64,000 nucleotides of DNA, taken from Sclerotinia nivalis (Eukaryota > Ascomycota > Leotiomycetes > Helotiales > Sclerotiniaceae). Below, in pieces: positions 10,791-21,267 of the stretch. The DNA lies in the NCBI GenBank assembly GCA_029531795.1, contig JAPEIS010000008.1, forward strand, positions 2,232,001 through 2,296,000, given 5' to 3'. The notes beneath the pieces were generated by a model. That model did no database searches. It was not told the origin of the DNA and saw nothing but the letters and a program-made list of their open reading frames with translations. The position numbers and the translations under genes are program-made. How positions within the stretch are numbered: the first letter of the stretch is position 1; each line of letters begins with the position of its first letter.

Positions 10791-11280
10791 TCATGTCATA
10801 TTAATCAACAAAGATCTCACTCCAGCATAGGCCTCAATGGCACTGGGTGTGATTTGGCTAGCCGGCAGGACGAAACCATAAGTTCCAGTATCCCTCAGTT
10901 CCGTGGTAAAGGTGAAATCAGCACCAACGGTCGCATCGACATAATCTACGCTGCTCCCAGTGGCTTGATAAATGGTGGAACAGATAGGTCCGTATTTGAA
11001 GCTGGTTCCATACACTGCTTTGACGGCAGAAACGTAACCTGCTGCCAGTGACTGAAGCTGGGAGTTGTTCTCTGGCAAAACAGTGCAAGAGTATCCATAC
11101 GCTGTGAATGTAAGCCTAGATACTCATACAGCTTTTTAATGGGTTAAATCGACTTACGAGTCATAAAGAGTTGAGAGTACGAGTGGAAATCAATAAAAAG
11201 CTTCAAGCCTTGGGCTGTCTTCAAAGCGTTGGTGTATGCAGCAAGTGCTTTCGTTTCCGGGGCGTCAGCTGCAGCGACTC
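10791..11280 (-). pseudogene. 3' remnant of an M14 zinc carboxypeptidase (A-type) gene
   Basis: Two exons survive: 11158-11280 and 10791-11101. They are separated by a 56-nt intron with a GTAAGT donor at 11157 and a CACAG acceptor at 11102. Joined, they give the C-terminal part of a secreted carboxypeptidase A-like enzyme: LKLFIDFHSYSQLFMT, then PYGYSCTVLPENN, and finally ELRDTGTYGFVLPASQI with the catalytic Glu of ELRDTG. The HSY histidine corresponds to the third zinc ligand. The exons that should carry the HxxE zinc motif and the propeptide are missing. Immediately upstream of the 11280 splice acceptor there is a (GATT)n run and then LINE retrotransposon sequence. I found no upstream exons on the far side of the element. 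The coding part that remains has no stop or frameshift, so truncation looks fairly recent. Confidence 0.8.
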
Positions 11281-11284
11281 CTAT

Positions 11285-11311
11285 ATGATGATTGATTGAT
11301 TGATTGATTAA
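11285..11311 (+). repeat. (GATT)n short tandem repeat
   Basis: Four to five copies of GATT lie between the carboxypeptidase exon and the LINE 3' UTR. On the LINE strand this reads as (AATC)n, consistent with the simple-repeat 3' tails that many non-LTR elements carry. Confidence 0.6.
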
Positions 11312-11613
11312 ATTAACGTCTACACTGAGTCTAAGACTATCTAAGACGGCTAGGAGCTTTATAGGCTTCTAACAAGTAACAAATGGAGAATTGCTGGCCA
11401 TATTCGGCTGTAGCTAATACAATTTGGGAAGATTGAAGTGGCCTCAATCTATTAATTTTTGAATGGGGGAAGTGAAAACTAATCTTGGGGAACAAAGCCC
11501 ACCTTACAAATACTCTCGTATATAATAAGGAAAATAACAAATGAAATGTGATATAATTCGAAATTGGAACGATTTACCCCACATAGAGGGGTAAATTAAC
11601 CAAATTGACCCAA

Positions 11614-14600
11614 TTAACCATTTTCTCTTAGTTCATTTTCTTCACTTTCGCTTTCTTGTTCTACATTCTCTTGCATCCTAGTTAGATACCATGATCTGGT
11701 GGCTATTTTTGTTTCCTCGATAAATTCAAGGGTCTTAATGATTCCTGTTTTGATGTGAAATAGGTATTTCATAGTAAGTCGAGAGGTAGGGTTGTTTTTC
11801 TTGAATATTCTTCTTGTTGATTTGTATAACGAACAACTGAGTAGGAGATGATTAAGAGATTCTCTCTTTCTATATCTACAATTATCATTTGCTGAGATTC
11901 CGAATTGTTGTAGGTAAGATTTGAAATATCCATGATCGATTTTAAGCTGAAATAAAGTACTAATAGAACTTCTTTTGATGTTTTCTGGAATTCCGATCTT
12001 TGAGCTAATCTTCCAGGGGTATATTTTCGAATAAACCGAATTAGATGAATAGAGAAGAGTATTCCATTCTTCGGATTTCGTCCTTTTGATATCCATTCCT
12101 AAAAAGGCAAAGCTGGTTTCGTTTGATGATGATCTTTGTTTTGTAGCTTCTTTTGCCAAAGCATCGGCCAATTCGTTTCCTTCAACGGAGGTATGCCCTG
12201 GAACCCAATTAAGGGAGATTTCAGTTCCTTTTTTAAGGAGAGTTTCTGTAGCCTTAATTGCTCTAATTTGGTATATCTGGTTAGGAGTATCAAAGGGTAT
12301 TTTCAATCGGTATAATCCGGTTTGATTATCTGAGTAGATTTTGAATTTCTCGCTTGGTTAAGCAATGGAGCTAGTATATTCGATTGCTTTAATGATTCCA
12401 AGAAGTTCACTATTGTAGACAAACTGATTCACTCCAATATTGATGGTTTCTTGGTGTGAAACCTAATTATTCGATAGAATAACTGCAATCCTGATACCAA
12501 TTCCGATTCCGTCCAAAGTGGATGAAGCATCAGTATATATTATAATAATGTTTTTGTATCTGTATTTGAATATAAGGTTATGGACAATTGCAGTATCCTC
12601 TTTTGTTAGCTTGTTAATATTGACTTTATATAAAGTATTCCTTTTCCAAGGAGGGAAATGAAAGTGATCGATCTTTTTTAGGATTAAAGGATCGAAATCT
12701 TCTTCGATTGAATTCATAATCTTTTCAAGTTAAATAAGTTTCGATAGTTTCCTTTGAAAAATTGCTATTGTATTTAAAGCTTCCCTTTCAGTAACTAGCT
12801 TATCCATAATTGTATTGACAGGATAGGAAAACAAGATTTTCAACAATCTGAAAGTATATTGTCTAATTCCAATGTTTAATTTGATCTCCGGAAAGCATAA
12901 AGCAACTTCCACTTCTATTGGCTTTATTGATGAGATTTTGAAGACTCCTAGAATCTTACGTAAAGCAAAATTCTGGAGTAATTGAAGAATCTTTTTGAAC
13001 GAAACTTGATCTTTTTATCAAATGATTGATCCGTAATCAACTATACTAATGATACATGCTATATAGAGTTATCTTAGTGTTTTAGGGTTTAGTTTTTTTT
13101 CAGTATTAGCTAACCTGGCCATTCGATAAAATGAAGTCTTAACTTGAATTGCTCGAATAACAACATACTATTTGAAGTTGAGGCCGGGATCGAACCATAT
13201 TCCTAATTATCTGACCAATGATAAAGGTTATACAATCTCAGAATTTGGGAACTTGATTGAAGCATCTTTAGCATATTTGGATATAGAGAAATGCATTAAT
13301 TCTGTCTTTGCTAAATCGAATTGGATAACGTTTTTCTCACCGAAAATATAAATTTGTTTAGCTGCTCTTTTAAGGAAAAAAATGTTCTTTTTTCAGCTTG
13401 AAGAATGAATGATTATAGCTATATCATCAATATACGAAAAATATTCAACCAAATTCGATTGAAAGAGATCTCGAATATAGATTAGGAAAAGGATTAATGA
13501 GATTGGACTTCCTTGAGGGATTCCGATGTTGATTGATTTAAAAACTTCGGTCTGACCATCGAACGAAAGTTTGAGTAATCTTTCTTCCAAAAATGACAAG
13601 ATCCATACAATAAGACTAATTGGAAGATTAAGGTTCTTACAGATATCTAAAAGTCGATTCTTGGATACATAATCGAAGGCTCCTTTGACATCTAGAAAAA
13701 GAACTGAGGTTTTCTTTTTGTTTCTTGAATTCCTTTCGATTTCGATAGTAAACAGGATTGCTGTATCGATGGCTGATTTCTTTTGTCTTCCACCCATTTG
13801 GGAATGATGAAATAGTTTTGTTGTTTCAACAAAATAGCTAAACCTTTGAGCTAGTATCCTTTCACTTATCTTGCCTAAACAATTCAAAAGAGCAATAACT
13901 CTATATACTTTTGGAATAGAATAATCTAATTTCGAAGGTTTTTTGAGTATAGCTCCAGTAGCTTGTTTCCAGCAAGAAGGATGATAACCGAGATTAATCA
14001 AATTGCTGAAAAAAATAAAGAAAGCTTTTGGGATCGCTTTGTAAACTCGAATAATGATCTCCTGAATAATTCCGTCTAGGCCAGGGGTCTTTCCTTTGAT
14101 TTTAGCCGAACAGACATTGAGAAGTTCATTTTCAGTGAGATCAGGCCATTCCCATTTTTTTGATTATTTATACCCTTCCCATTCAGATGCAGTTGTATAT
14201 AAGGGGAAAAGGAAAAAGGTAGATCTGAAAACCGAACATTTTCCTTCGAATGAGCTTTCAAGCTGAAAGGGGCTAGATTGAATATTCGGGATCCTTTCGG
14301 TTCGAAGATCTTTCGTATATGACATTGCTTTGAAGATCGTTTGAGTGTCCTCTTTTTCAAGGAATTCGTTCCAGTAATTCTTTTTTGCTGTTTTAATAAC
14401 TTGAAAATAATGATTCCTTACTGATTGATAGATTTTCTTGAACATATCGTCTTCAGAGTATCGTTTAGTATTCTCATATGCTGATGAGAGCTGTTTACGA
14501 AGGGCTTTCAATTCTGGAAACCACCAAGGCTTTGCTTTTTTGATCGATTTGGATCTAGGTATACTAGCGTTTGCTGAATTGGTGATAATTCGAGTGAATT

Positions 14601-15525
14601 CCATTGCGGCTTTATCTAGTATTTGTATATGCAGGTTTTTGTTAAGAAGAGAATCGAGAGAATCGGATTCTAGAGTGAGGAGATTGAGGTATTCGCTCGA
14701 ATTGAGGATTGTTGATGTAGCTATCTCAATTTCGAAGGTTAATGCAAATTTGTTCCAATCCGCTAGTTTTGTATTGAACTTTGCTAATGGAGCAATATTC
14801 GTAGTATAAGATGAAATACCTTTCACTTCAAACAGGATCCCTAAATGATCTGAACCAAAATCAGGAAGAACTTGCCAATCAATAATATTGAAGGATATTG
14901 TTTCAATAGCTAATGTAAGATCTAAAACACTTGGATTTGTCATATTAGTTCGATAGAAAGTACTAATCCCTAATTCATTGAGAAAGATAAAGTTTTGGTC
15001 TTCGAACCATTCAACTAATTGATCAGCATTCGAGCTTTTGTTTGAAAAAGGGTCCCACCAAGGATAATAAGAATTGAAGTCCCCTGTAAGAATAATATGA
15101 TGAAAGAGAAGAGTATTGAAAAGGCATCTTTCAATAATATACCCTTTCTCTTTAGCTTAATCAGCTTCATTGTATATATTGAATAATTGAATCGTATGAT
15201 TTCCCTGAATGATATCGATAATTTGAATATCTGTATCTTTGGGAGAGTTGAAGGCTAGGGCTACTAGCAGTTTGAATTCTTTCGAGATGTAGGTCATTAT
15301 ACGGGGACGAAGGTTCGAAGGATAATTTGGAAGGAGTTGGGAAAAGCTAGAATGAGCAATCGATCTAATTGAAGAGTAATCTTTCTCAGGGTTTGAAAGG
15401 ATTCAAGGTTCTTGAATGATTATAAGATCGATATCGAATTCTAAGACAAGTTGAAGAGCACTTTCGGTAGCTTGAGGGTTCTTGTTTAGATTGATTTGAA
15501 GAATGCGAATATTGTTGTATAACAT
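11614..15525 (-). pseudogene. LINE ORF2: endonuclease - reverse transcriptase - RNase H, 13 in-frame stops
   Basis: ATG at 15525 to the TAG near 11614 is exactly 1304 codons in one frame. An exonuclease-endonuclease-phosphatase domain comes first (IRILQINLNKN, LIIIQEP, LTGDFNSYYPWWDP). Next is reverse transcriptase (YRVIALLNCLGKISERIL, FLDVKGAFDYVSKNRL, GIPQGSPISLILFLIYI, active-site YIDD). A C-terminal RNase H1 domain has its four acidic residues visible in YTDAS, NSELLGI, YSDNQ and GNELADALAKEA. There are 13 internal stops, for example TGA at 15405, TAA at 15159, TAA at 14166 and TGA at 13395. Most sit where the family has Gln or Trp. The start codon overlaps the ORF1 stop as TAATG. No net indel frameshift occurs over 3.9 kb. 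Confidence 0.85.
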
Positions 15526-17006
15526 TAATTGGATTTCCGAACGGTTGTTTGGTATATTTCGTATGCTTTAGAGCTAGCTTTATGCTCTCCTTTGCAATTA
15601 GCACATTTGATCACTAAATGCTGACAAGGTTTGCCTTTAGCTTGACAAATTAGACAAAAATGACCAGCTGTAGCATGATTATTGCTACAAAGTCTACAAG
15701 CTGGAGGTTTTTTGCAATATGATTCGTTATGGCCGAATCCTTGACATTTATTGCATTGAGAGGAAGGGGTGGAAGGATAGAATCTTTCAACTTTGACACT
15801 AATACCAGCGATATATAGTCTTTTTCGAATAGCTAATTCTGCTTCCTTTTGTATAGCAAACGCAATCACAATTGCTCCTTTTTGTTGAGTAGTTCTTTTA
15901 GAAGCATTAGTGAGCCAATAAGGAATACCCATTATAATGAGCCCTGAATTGAAGGTTTTAATTTCGTCTTTAATCAAATCCATTCCTTTTGGACCAGAGA
16001 ATTCCTTGATTGGGATCTTGTGTATAATCACTTTGTGCTATGGTTTGTCGATTTGAAGTCTTTCTGATTCGAGGATACGATTCCAGACTTCTTTTTTTTC
16101 TATAAGGAATTGTGCATTGAAGGGGCTATTAGTGGTTAGGATGATATTGTTGCTTCTGATTGTAGTAATGGCCGAGATAACTGGTTCGTTGATGCCAGCC
16201 TTTTTGAAAGCTTCATTGATCTTGTTTCTTGTATGTAATGGTATAAAGGAATTGGATTGATGAAGAAGTGGATTGATAAGGATTAATCGTTTGCTAAGAA
16301 CATCATTCTTTTGCTCTACAGGCTTTTGTTTTGTAGAGTTCTCTTTGGAAACTACTTTCCATTCCCCTATTGATTTGGTAACAGTAGCATAACTTGCTTT
16401 ATTAATTGGTGAAGCGTTTGTTGAAGAAGTAATTGATTGATTAGGAAGGTTGGAAAGATGATTAGCTTGATTTTCAATCCTTTTGGTAGCCTTTTCGAGA
16501 TGGGAGATTTGTGATGTGATAATATTCGAAGCTCTTGTCAATTTTCCTTTTTCAAGGTATTCACGGAATATTTCGATTAGATCTAGGATCTTCGATTGTT
16601 CTTCGGTTTCCTTTTCCAAAGAGGTAGCTAGAATAAGAAGATCTCTAGCTTTTTGAATAGCTTCTTTTGGTTTTGTGGAATTAGATCCTGATTAACTAAA
16701 TTGCTTGATTCCGGAGTTGATTGATTGTCGACGACGTTTGTTATTGATTTTAAAAGGAATCGATCTATCAAAGGATCGGAATGGATCATCTAAGCTGAGA
16801 ATATCCAATTGGTTTTGCGAATTGAAAGATTAGGCTGGGGTAGGATTCAAGAGATTGGGTAATCTTTGTATTGTGAAGGGGTTTCTGGATGGGGGGATTG
16901 GATCAATAGTGGAGGGGCTGGATATTGGAGAGCCTAGCATCACTATTACTCGTGAGGGAGTAGGTTCAGAGGATGATCCAAGGGATCCTTCCATCGGAGA
17001 GTCCAT
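15525..17006 (-). pseudogene. LINE ORF1: gag-like protein with zinc knuckles, 3 in-frame stops
   Basis: ATG at 17006 to TAA 15527-15525 is 494 codons in one frame. Its start was chosen because the frame is open and protein-like from there (MDSPMEGSLGSSSEPTPS). The N-terminal third is Ser/Pro-rich, followed by a charged helical region and an RNA-binding-like middle. The C-terminal part has cysteine knuckles (CNKCQGFGHNESYCKKPPAC, then CSNNHATAGHFC and CANCKGEH), as in ORF1 proteins of Tad/I-type LINEs that package the element RNA. Three premature stops are present: TAA at 16832, TAA at 16694 and TAG at 16040. Each is explained by one C-to-T change in a Gln codon. Confidence 0.85.
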
Positions 17007-17221
17007 TATTGGACTTGATAAACCTATCAGAGCCTTATACGTTCAAATAAGAAGAAAAGTTGAAGAAAGTTGGAAAAAGTTTTTACGCGAATTTTCGTGT
17101 AAGTTTCGTGTTTTGAGCGACGACGACAGTATCACAACAACTACTGAGCCGATTCACTTGGGAACAATTGGAATGAATTTTGGGAGTATTTCTTTATTAA
17201 ATAAAGGGAAGAACTGATTGT

Positions 17222-17249
17222 ATTTCGAAGAAATTTTGTTCTTCGAAAT
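17222..17249. repeat. Perfect 11-bp inverted repeat (hairpin)
   Basis: ATTTCGAAGAA at 17222-17232 is followed by a 6-nt loop and its exact reverse complement at 17239-17249. It lies about 215 bp upstream of the LINE ORF1 start, so it may mark the 5' UTR or the upstream junction of the element. Confidence 0.7.
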
Positions 17250-17926
17250 TTGTTGTGGTGGGAAGCGGTGAAAGGTATGGGTAGCATACAAGTGAAGACA
17301 ATGATAACCAGGATGTGCAGCAGGCATTGCGAAGGGATGATTACTGAGGAGAGGGCGTTAAGATATAACAAAATACTAACTATGCTGCCTTAGGTTGTCT
17401 TCAGATGGAAAATTTCGACAAGAAACTAGTCGTGCCTAACAATCCATCAATAGGAGCTACAAGGGAGATGATATTGCCAATCTAGAATCTTCGTAGATGT
17501 GAAAGATACGAGATTTCTCGTCATAGACTTTATCGCCTTTGAACTGCCTCGACTAAGTATGCCATAAAGAAGCACTCAAGCCTAAGAGCCTTCGGGAATA
17601 CTAATACGTACTCTAGATTTTATTAAATTCAAAACAATAGTCGCTGGGATGGAAGAATGCTCTCTTGATTAACTAGAAGCATCCAGGGGATGAATTGTGG
17701 CAATGAAAGCTACAGCCAACAATATGGTAAATACGTAAATGATATATTGCTCAAACAACAACGCAATGAAGACAGACCTAAATACACTATCATCTCATGC
17801 AATGTCTAGTGCCCATGAACATGCTCCATGATTCAAACCGACGCCGGCATAATCTGTATAGCAACCTAACCTTGAAGGACGAAACAGACCCATTGAAAAT
17901 TAAAAATCTAAATATCCCGTGATATT
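17250..17926. other. Intergenic region
   Basis: Separates the LINE from the 2EXR gene. I searched the minus strand here for the missing carboxypeptidase exons and saw none. Confidence 0.45.
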
Positions 17927-18619
17927 TCAAAGTTCCAACCTATGCGAGGATTTCGTACTCCTAAAGGATACCCAGATCTCTGGAACTTTCCACTCAGGAT
18001 ATCGACGCGCAGAAGCCCTCACTTTATCTCTCATACTTGAAAGCTCATCTAAGTCAATGTGCTTTTCCCATATATTCAAGCGCAGTGCCCTTAAACCGCT
18101 GAAGAAACTGATGTAACCCCACTCAAAAGCGTTCAAATCAAACACACTGAACTCCAAATTCCTAATTTTTTCTTCTCCTGCACCCTGGAAGCCGGCTAAA
18201 ATCATGGGTAATGATTCTGGACTACCTGTAGTCAGCTTCACTAAATCCCTCTCAAAATCAATGTACGCGGGTCCAACCCTATCGCGACTTCCAGAGGCTA
18301 GTTCATAGCTTGTCAATCCGACCTCTCGTGCCTCACGATTGACATGAAGTATTGCCGGAATAGGATTGACCTCAGTCGAACCAATCTTAGCACGGGCAAT
18401 GAACCAGCCCAAGACAATTGGGTAACGTGTGAATGTGGATTTTATTTTCAGTTTGACCTCTAATTTTCGCCAAGGGGGTATAGATAAATGCCAAATCTTG
18501 AGACGCAGCTCTGTTGGAAGTGCCGGAAATTGTGAGAAGGTTGTGAGCTGTTCCGAGGAAGGATCTGACGACTGCGATAGGCTTTCCATTGTAGATGACT
18601 CGGATGGTTGACAGGACAT
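17927..18619 (-). CDS. 2EXR-domain protein
   Basis: The first ATG of the frame is at 18619 (MSCQPSESSTMESL), giving 230 residues in one exon. After a Ser-rich leader, residues about 33-60 read FSQFPALPTELRLKIWHLSIP. This is the opening of the 2EXR domain, a family expanded in leotiomycetes and other Pezizomycotina. Further on come the family-typical ILHVNREAREVGL and the YIDFERDLV stretch. The C-terminal half is alpha/beta-like and ends RSTKSSHRLEL. The molecular role of 2EXR proteins is not established. The gene stands alone between a transposon and a tRNA gene. Confidence 0.85.
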   Translation of the reverse strand: MSCQPSESSTMESLSQSSDPSSEQLTTFSQFPALPTELRLKIWHLSIPPWRKLEVKLKIKSTFTRYPIVLGWFIARAKIGSTEVNPIPAILHVNREAREVGLTSYELASGSRDRVGPAYIDFERDLVKLTTGSPESLPMILAGFQGAGEEKIRNLEFSVFDLNAFEWGYISFFSGLRALRLNIWEKHIDLDELSSMRDKVRASARRYPEWKVPEIWVSFRSTKSSHRLEL

Positions 18620-19545
18620 AAGGACGGAGAATAGGAGCAATCAGGTCAACGAAGATATCGAGACGCGTTGTATGTAGAACAAGAGCGCGCGTAAGGGTGG
18701 TGCAATGGATTTGTTGAGGATCAATATTTCGATGAATTTTAATTAACAGGAATCGAAAAATTGCACGACGGTGTATCTAAACAAAAAGAAGATTAGACAG
18801 AGCTTCCGTTTATGTAGTCAGACGAGGTTCCGTTCTGTCATAGGAATATAGGTGTGAAAACTCCGATCTGGCTTACATACTGTTTGCTTATTCAGCATAA
18901 TCACTGACACGTTCCAATTAATCTGGTAACCTTACCTTAATAGGTTAATGTTATTAAAGCGGCAATACAACCGTTCTAAAAGAAATGGCGGGGCAATGCG
19001 GGGTTGCATCTGGATAACATATCCGAGGCCTCGAACTCATACTTATCCCGTCATAGAAGGGCATTTAAATGCTATCGCTTAGTGGAATTGTCCCTACAGC
19101 TATAACCCTCGATGATTTGTAACAGATCGTAAAAGTCTTCCAGCCTGTCACTCACGCACTCTACAACAAAAATATTACATCCAAAATACCGTTCATTGGC
19201 CCGACACCGACGTCCCAAACGAAAACAAACAAACAAACAAACCGATTTGAAGTGACAGTAAACCCCTCCAAGAGCAGTCTAAAAACTCAGTCAGGGGAGC
19301 GATTCATCTCTCTCCAGACTCCAGAGGTCGACCCCCTCCCTTTATCACTTCGCTTACGCACAATTTGCAAAAATTCTTCACCACTTGACCCACAACCCCC
19401 ACCACATATTTCACACCCTGTTGTGACCTCTCCTTGAAGCTCTTTAACGAGAAAAGGTGAACAAGCAAGAATAACTAACATTCACCAATAAAAGGAACGT
19501 CGAATCAGTTCAGGGGAGGCAAAAACTGGCAAAATGAATGTTACA
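18620..19545. other. Intergenic region with a short (AAAC)n run
   Basis: Promoter side of the 2EXR gene. A short (AAAC)n tract lies around 19220-19241. A 61-codon ORF at 19252 shows no protein-like features. Confidence 0.5.
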
Positions 19546-19637
19546 TGACCAGACTGGGGCACGATCCCAGGACCTTGTCCGTATTTAACAGGTGTTAATT
19601 GTTAAGGACACGTGATAACCAACTACACCATCCGGCC
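19546..19637 (-). tRNA. tRNA-Val (anticodon AAC), split by an 18-nt intron
   Basis: On the minus strand the acceptor arm GGCCGGA (19637-19631) pairs with TCTGGTC (19553-19547), followed by discriminator A at 19546. The D arm is GTGTAGTTGGTTATCAC. The anticodon stem TGTCC/GGACA encloses TTAACA, an 18-nt insert (19599-19582) placed one base 3' of the anticodon, and C38. This is the canonical tRNA intron position. Removing the insert gives a 74-nt tRNA with anticodon AAC (19603-19601). The T stem CTGGG/CCCAG is perfect. The T loop reads ATCGTGC rather than the usual TTCGANC, so positions 54 and 58 are both changed. A run of four Ts downstream on this strand (19534-19531) could end Pol III transcription. 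Confidence 0.85.
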
Positions 19638-19940
19638 GGTTGTGATGTTTGATGATTAATGGGTGTGCTTTTGAAATACATTCACGTTGTTGAGGCGGGT
19701 TGTGCAGATAACCCATTGGGAAGGGGTGAAGTGGTGACACAGACTGCATGGACAACGGGTCAATTAATATTATTCCCACAATCAGACATCAAAGCAGGGG
19801 CAAAGTTCTAGATTGATGCTGGAAAGACTCGAGAGGTCTTAATTTCATGAGGCTGCAGGCATACTATTACTAGAAATTATAGAATATAAATATTCTTGTA
19901 TAATCATACGCAATTGATGAAATTCTCGCTCCGTTCCCAT

Positions 19941-21267
19941 TTAAGGCTCACCAGGCCAGATCTCATCCGCAATACTTCTGACCAATAACAACTTATTCTT
20001 CATATCTTCCCATCCCAACAAATTACCCTCCTCATGACTGGCAAACCCACACTGAGGGCTTACACCTAATCTCTTCAATGCTTCATCTCTCGTCTGTCCT
20101 GCTCCTTTTGCTACAATATCGGCAGCTTCCATGACTCTTGCCTTCATCTTCTCTTTGTCCTCGAGTTCTGGAAATTTTGAGGTAATGACTCCAAGAATAA
20201 CGTTCTTGTGGGCCGGTAGGTAGAGCAGTGGCTCAAAGCCACCAGCCCGCGGTGTATCGTATTCGAGATAGTATGTTGCTACATTAAGGTTACGGAAGAG
20301 CTTGGTAGCAATGCGATCGTAACCCCCTTCGGAGAAGTGACGTGATCCCATGAAATTGCCCCTGCAAATGTGTAGACCAAAATGCATCTTGGCGGTATGT
20401 TTCTCTATGCTGTCATTATAGCATTTGATGTAAGCATCAAGCAACTCTTCGGCAGTTTTGGTATTTGATTTGTCTTCCTCCCAACCCTTCAGCATCTTCT
20501 CGGAGCAGAAGTCTTTCAACCGTTAGCTCTTGCTGAAATATGAATCATATCAAACTACTTACATGCAAAATTCGGGTCATCAAACTGCACATTCCTGAGT
20601 CCAGCTCCGTACAGGATGTCCAGCTCCGCGCTAACAGCTTTCGAAATATCTGAAAAATATTCTTCGTCATTGGGATAGACTTCTTTAGGGAACGCCTTTC
20701 CATCCTTATATCTGAGATGATACCACGGCGGGGCAACCATTGTCAACTTGATATCTCCCCATCTCTCTTGTGGCACGAGCGTCTTCAAATATTCGAATTG
20801 ACCAATGAGTGTCGACTTTCCCGTATGCTTTATTTTGCCAGTGCAGAGGCAAGATTGCCCCGGCTTGTGACCTTTTTCGATGAACCCAGCAATATCAGGA
20901 ACGTAGGGACGGAAGATATCCATAGAAGGATTGCGGATTTCGGTCATGCCATCGAGCTCTTCAAAGAAGGTTCCCCAGAATACAGCGCGTCTGCCATCGG
21001 ACTCACGTTAGCGTATGTACCAAACTTTACGGCAAATGGAGTTGTATGGACGACAAACCGATATTCCCCATCACTGATAGCTCTGAATCCGCACTCTTTC
21101 TGTAACTGTACGACCCTGTTAATAGATTCATTCTCAATGCGAGTAAGTTCTTCCTGGCTCAGATCATTCTTCTCGAAAGCGCTGCGCTTGGTGAGAAGCT
21201 CCGCAGGACGAAGCAAGGAACCCAAATGTTCGGCGCGGAAAGGCGGATTACGATGAATGGTCGTCAT
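19941..21267 (-). CDS. MetE-like (Meth_synt_2) zinc methyltransferase, half-size, three exons
   Basis: Exons are 21267-21059, 20990-20563 and 20512-19941, with introns of 68 and 50 nt (GTTTGT and GTAAGT donors, CTAAC branch points). Spliced, they give 402 residues from MTTIHRNPPFRAEHLGSLLR to DEIWPGEP. This matches the catalytic half of cobalamin-independent methionine synthase. It is the stand-alone fungal/bacterial form, about half the length of true MetE (about 760 residues). The likely zinc ligands are visible: His and Cys in GLHICRGN, Glu in YYLEYDTPRAG and Cys in SPQCGFASHEEG. Such proteins probably transfer a methyl or similar group to a thiol, but the substrate of this subgroup is not established. 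The gene is divergent from the ABCC transporter with 1.28 kb between. Confidence 0.9.

Larger units (their letters stand above)
11283..17249 (-). mobile_element. Nearly full-length LINE (Tad/I-like non-LTR retrotransposon with RNase H), nonsense-riddled
   Basis: The element is transcribed on the minus strand and encodes a gag-like ORF1 (17006-15525) and a pol-like ORF2 (15525-11614). ORF2 has an endonuclease, a reverse transcriptase and an RNase H domain in that order, as in Tad-type fungal LINEs. The start and end given here are estimates. The low-coordinate end is set at the (GATT)n run near 11285-11311, which on the minus strand would be an A-rich simple-repeat tail. The high-coordinate end is set at a hairpin at 17222-17249. 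No target-site duplication could be confirmed. Neither ORF has a net frameshift, yet together they contain 16 premature stops, so it is dead as it stands. Confidence 0.85.

Noticed and set aside
16855..17217. 120-codon plus-strand ORF at the 5' end of the LINE
   Set aside because: It is antisense to LINE ORF1 and its leader. The minus-strand frame is better supported.
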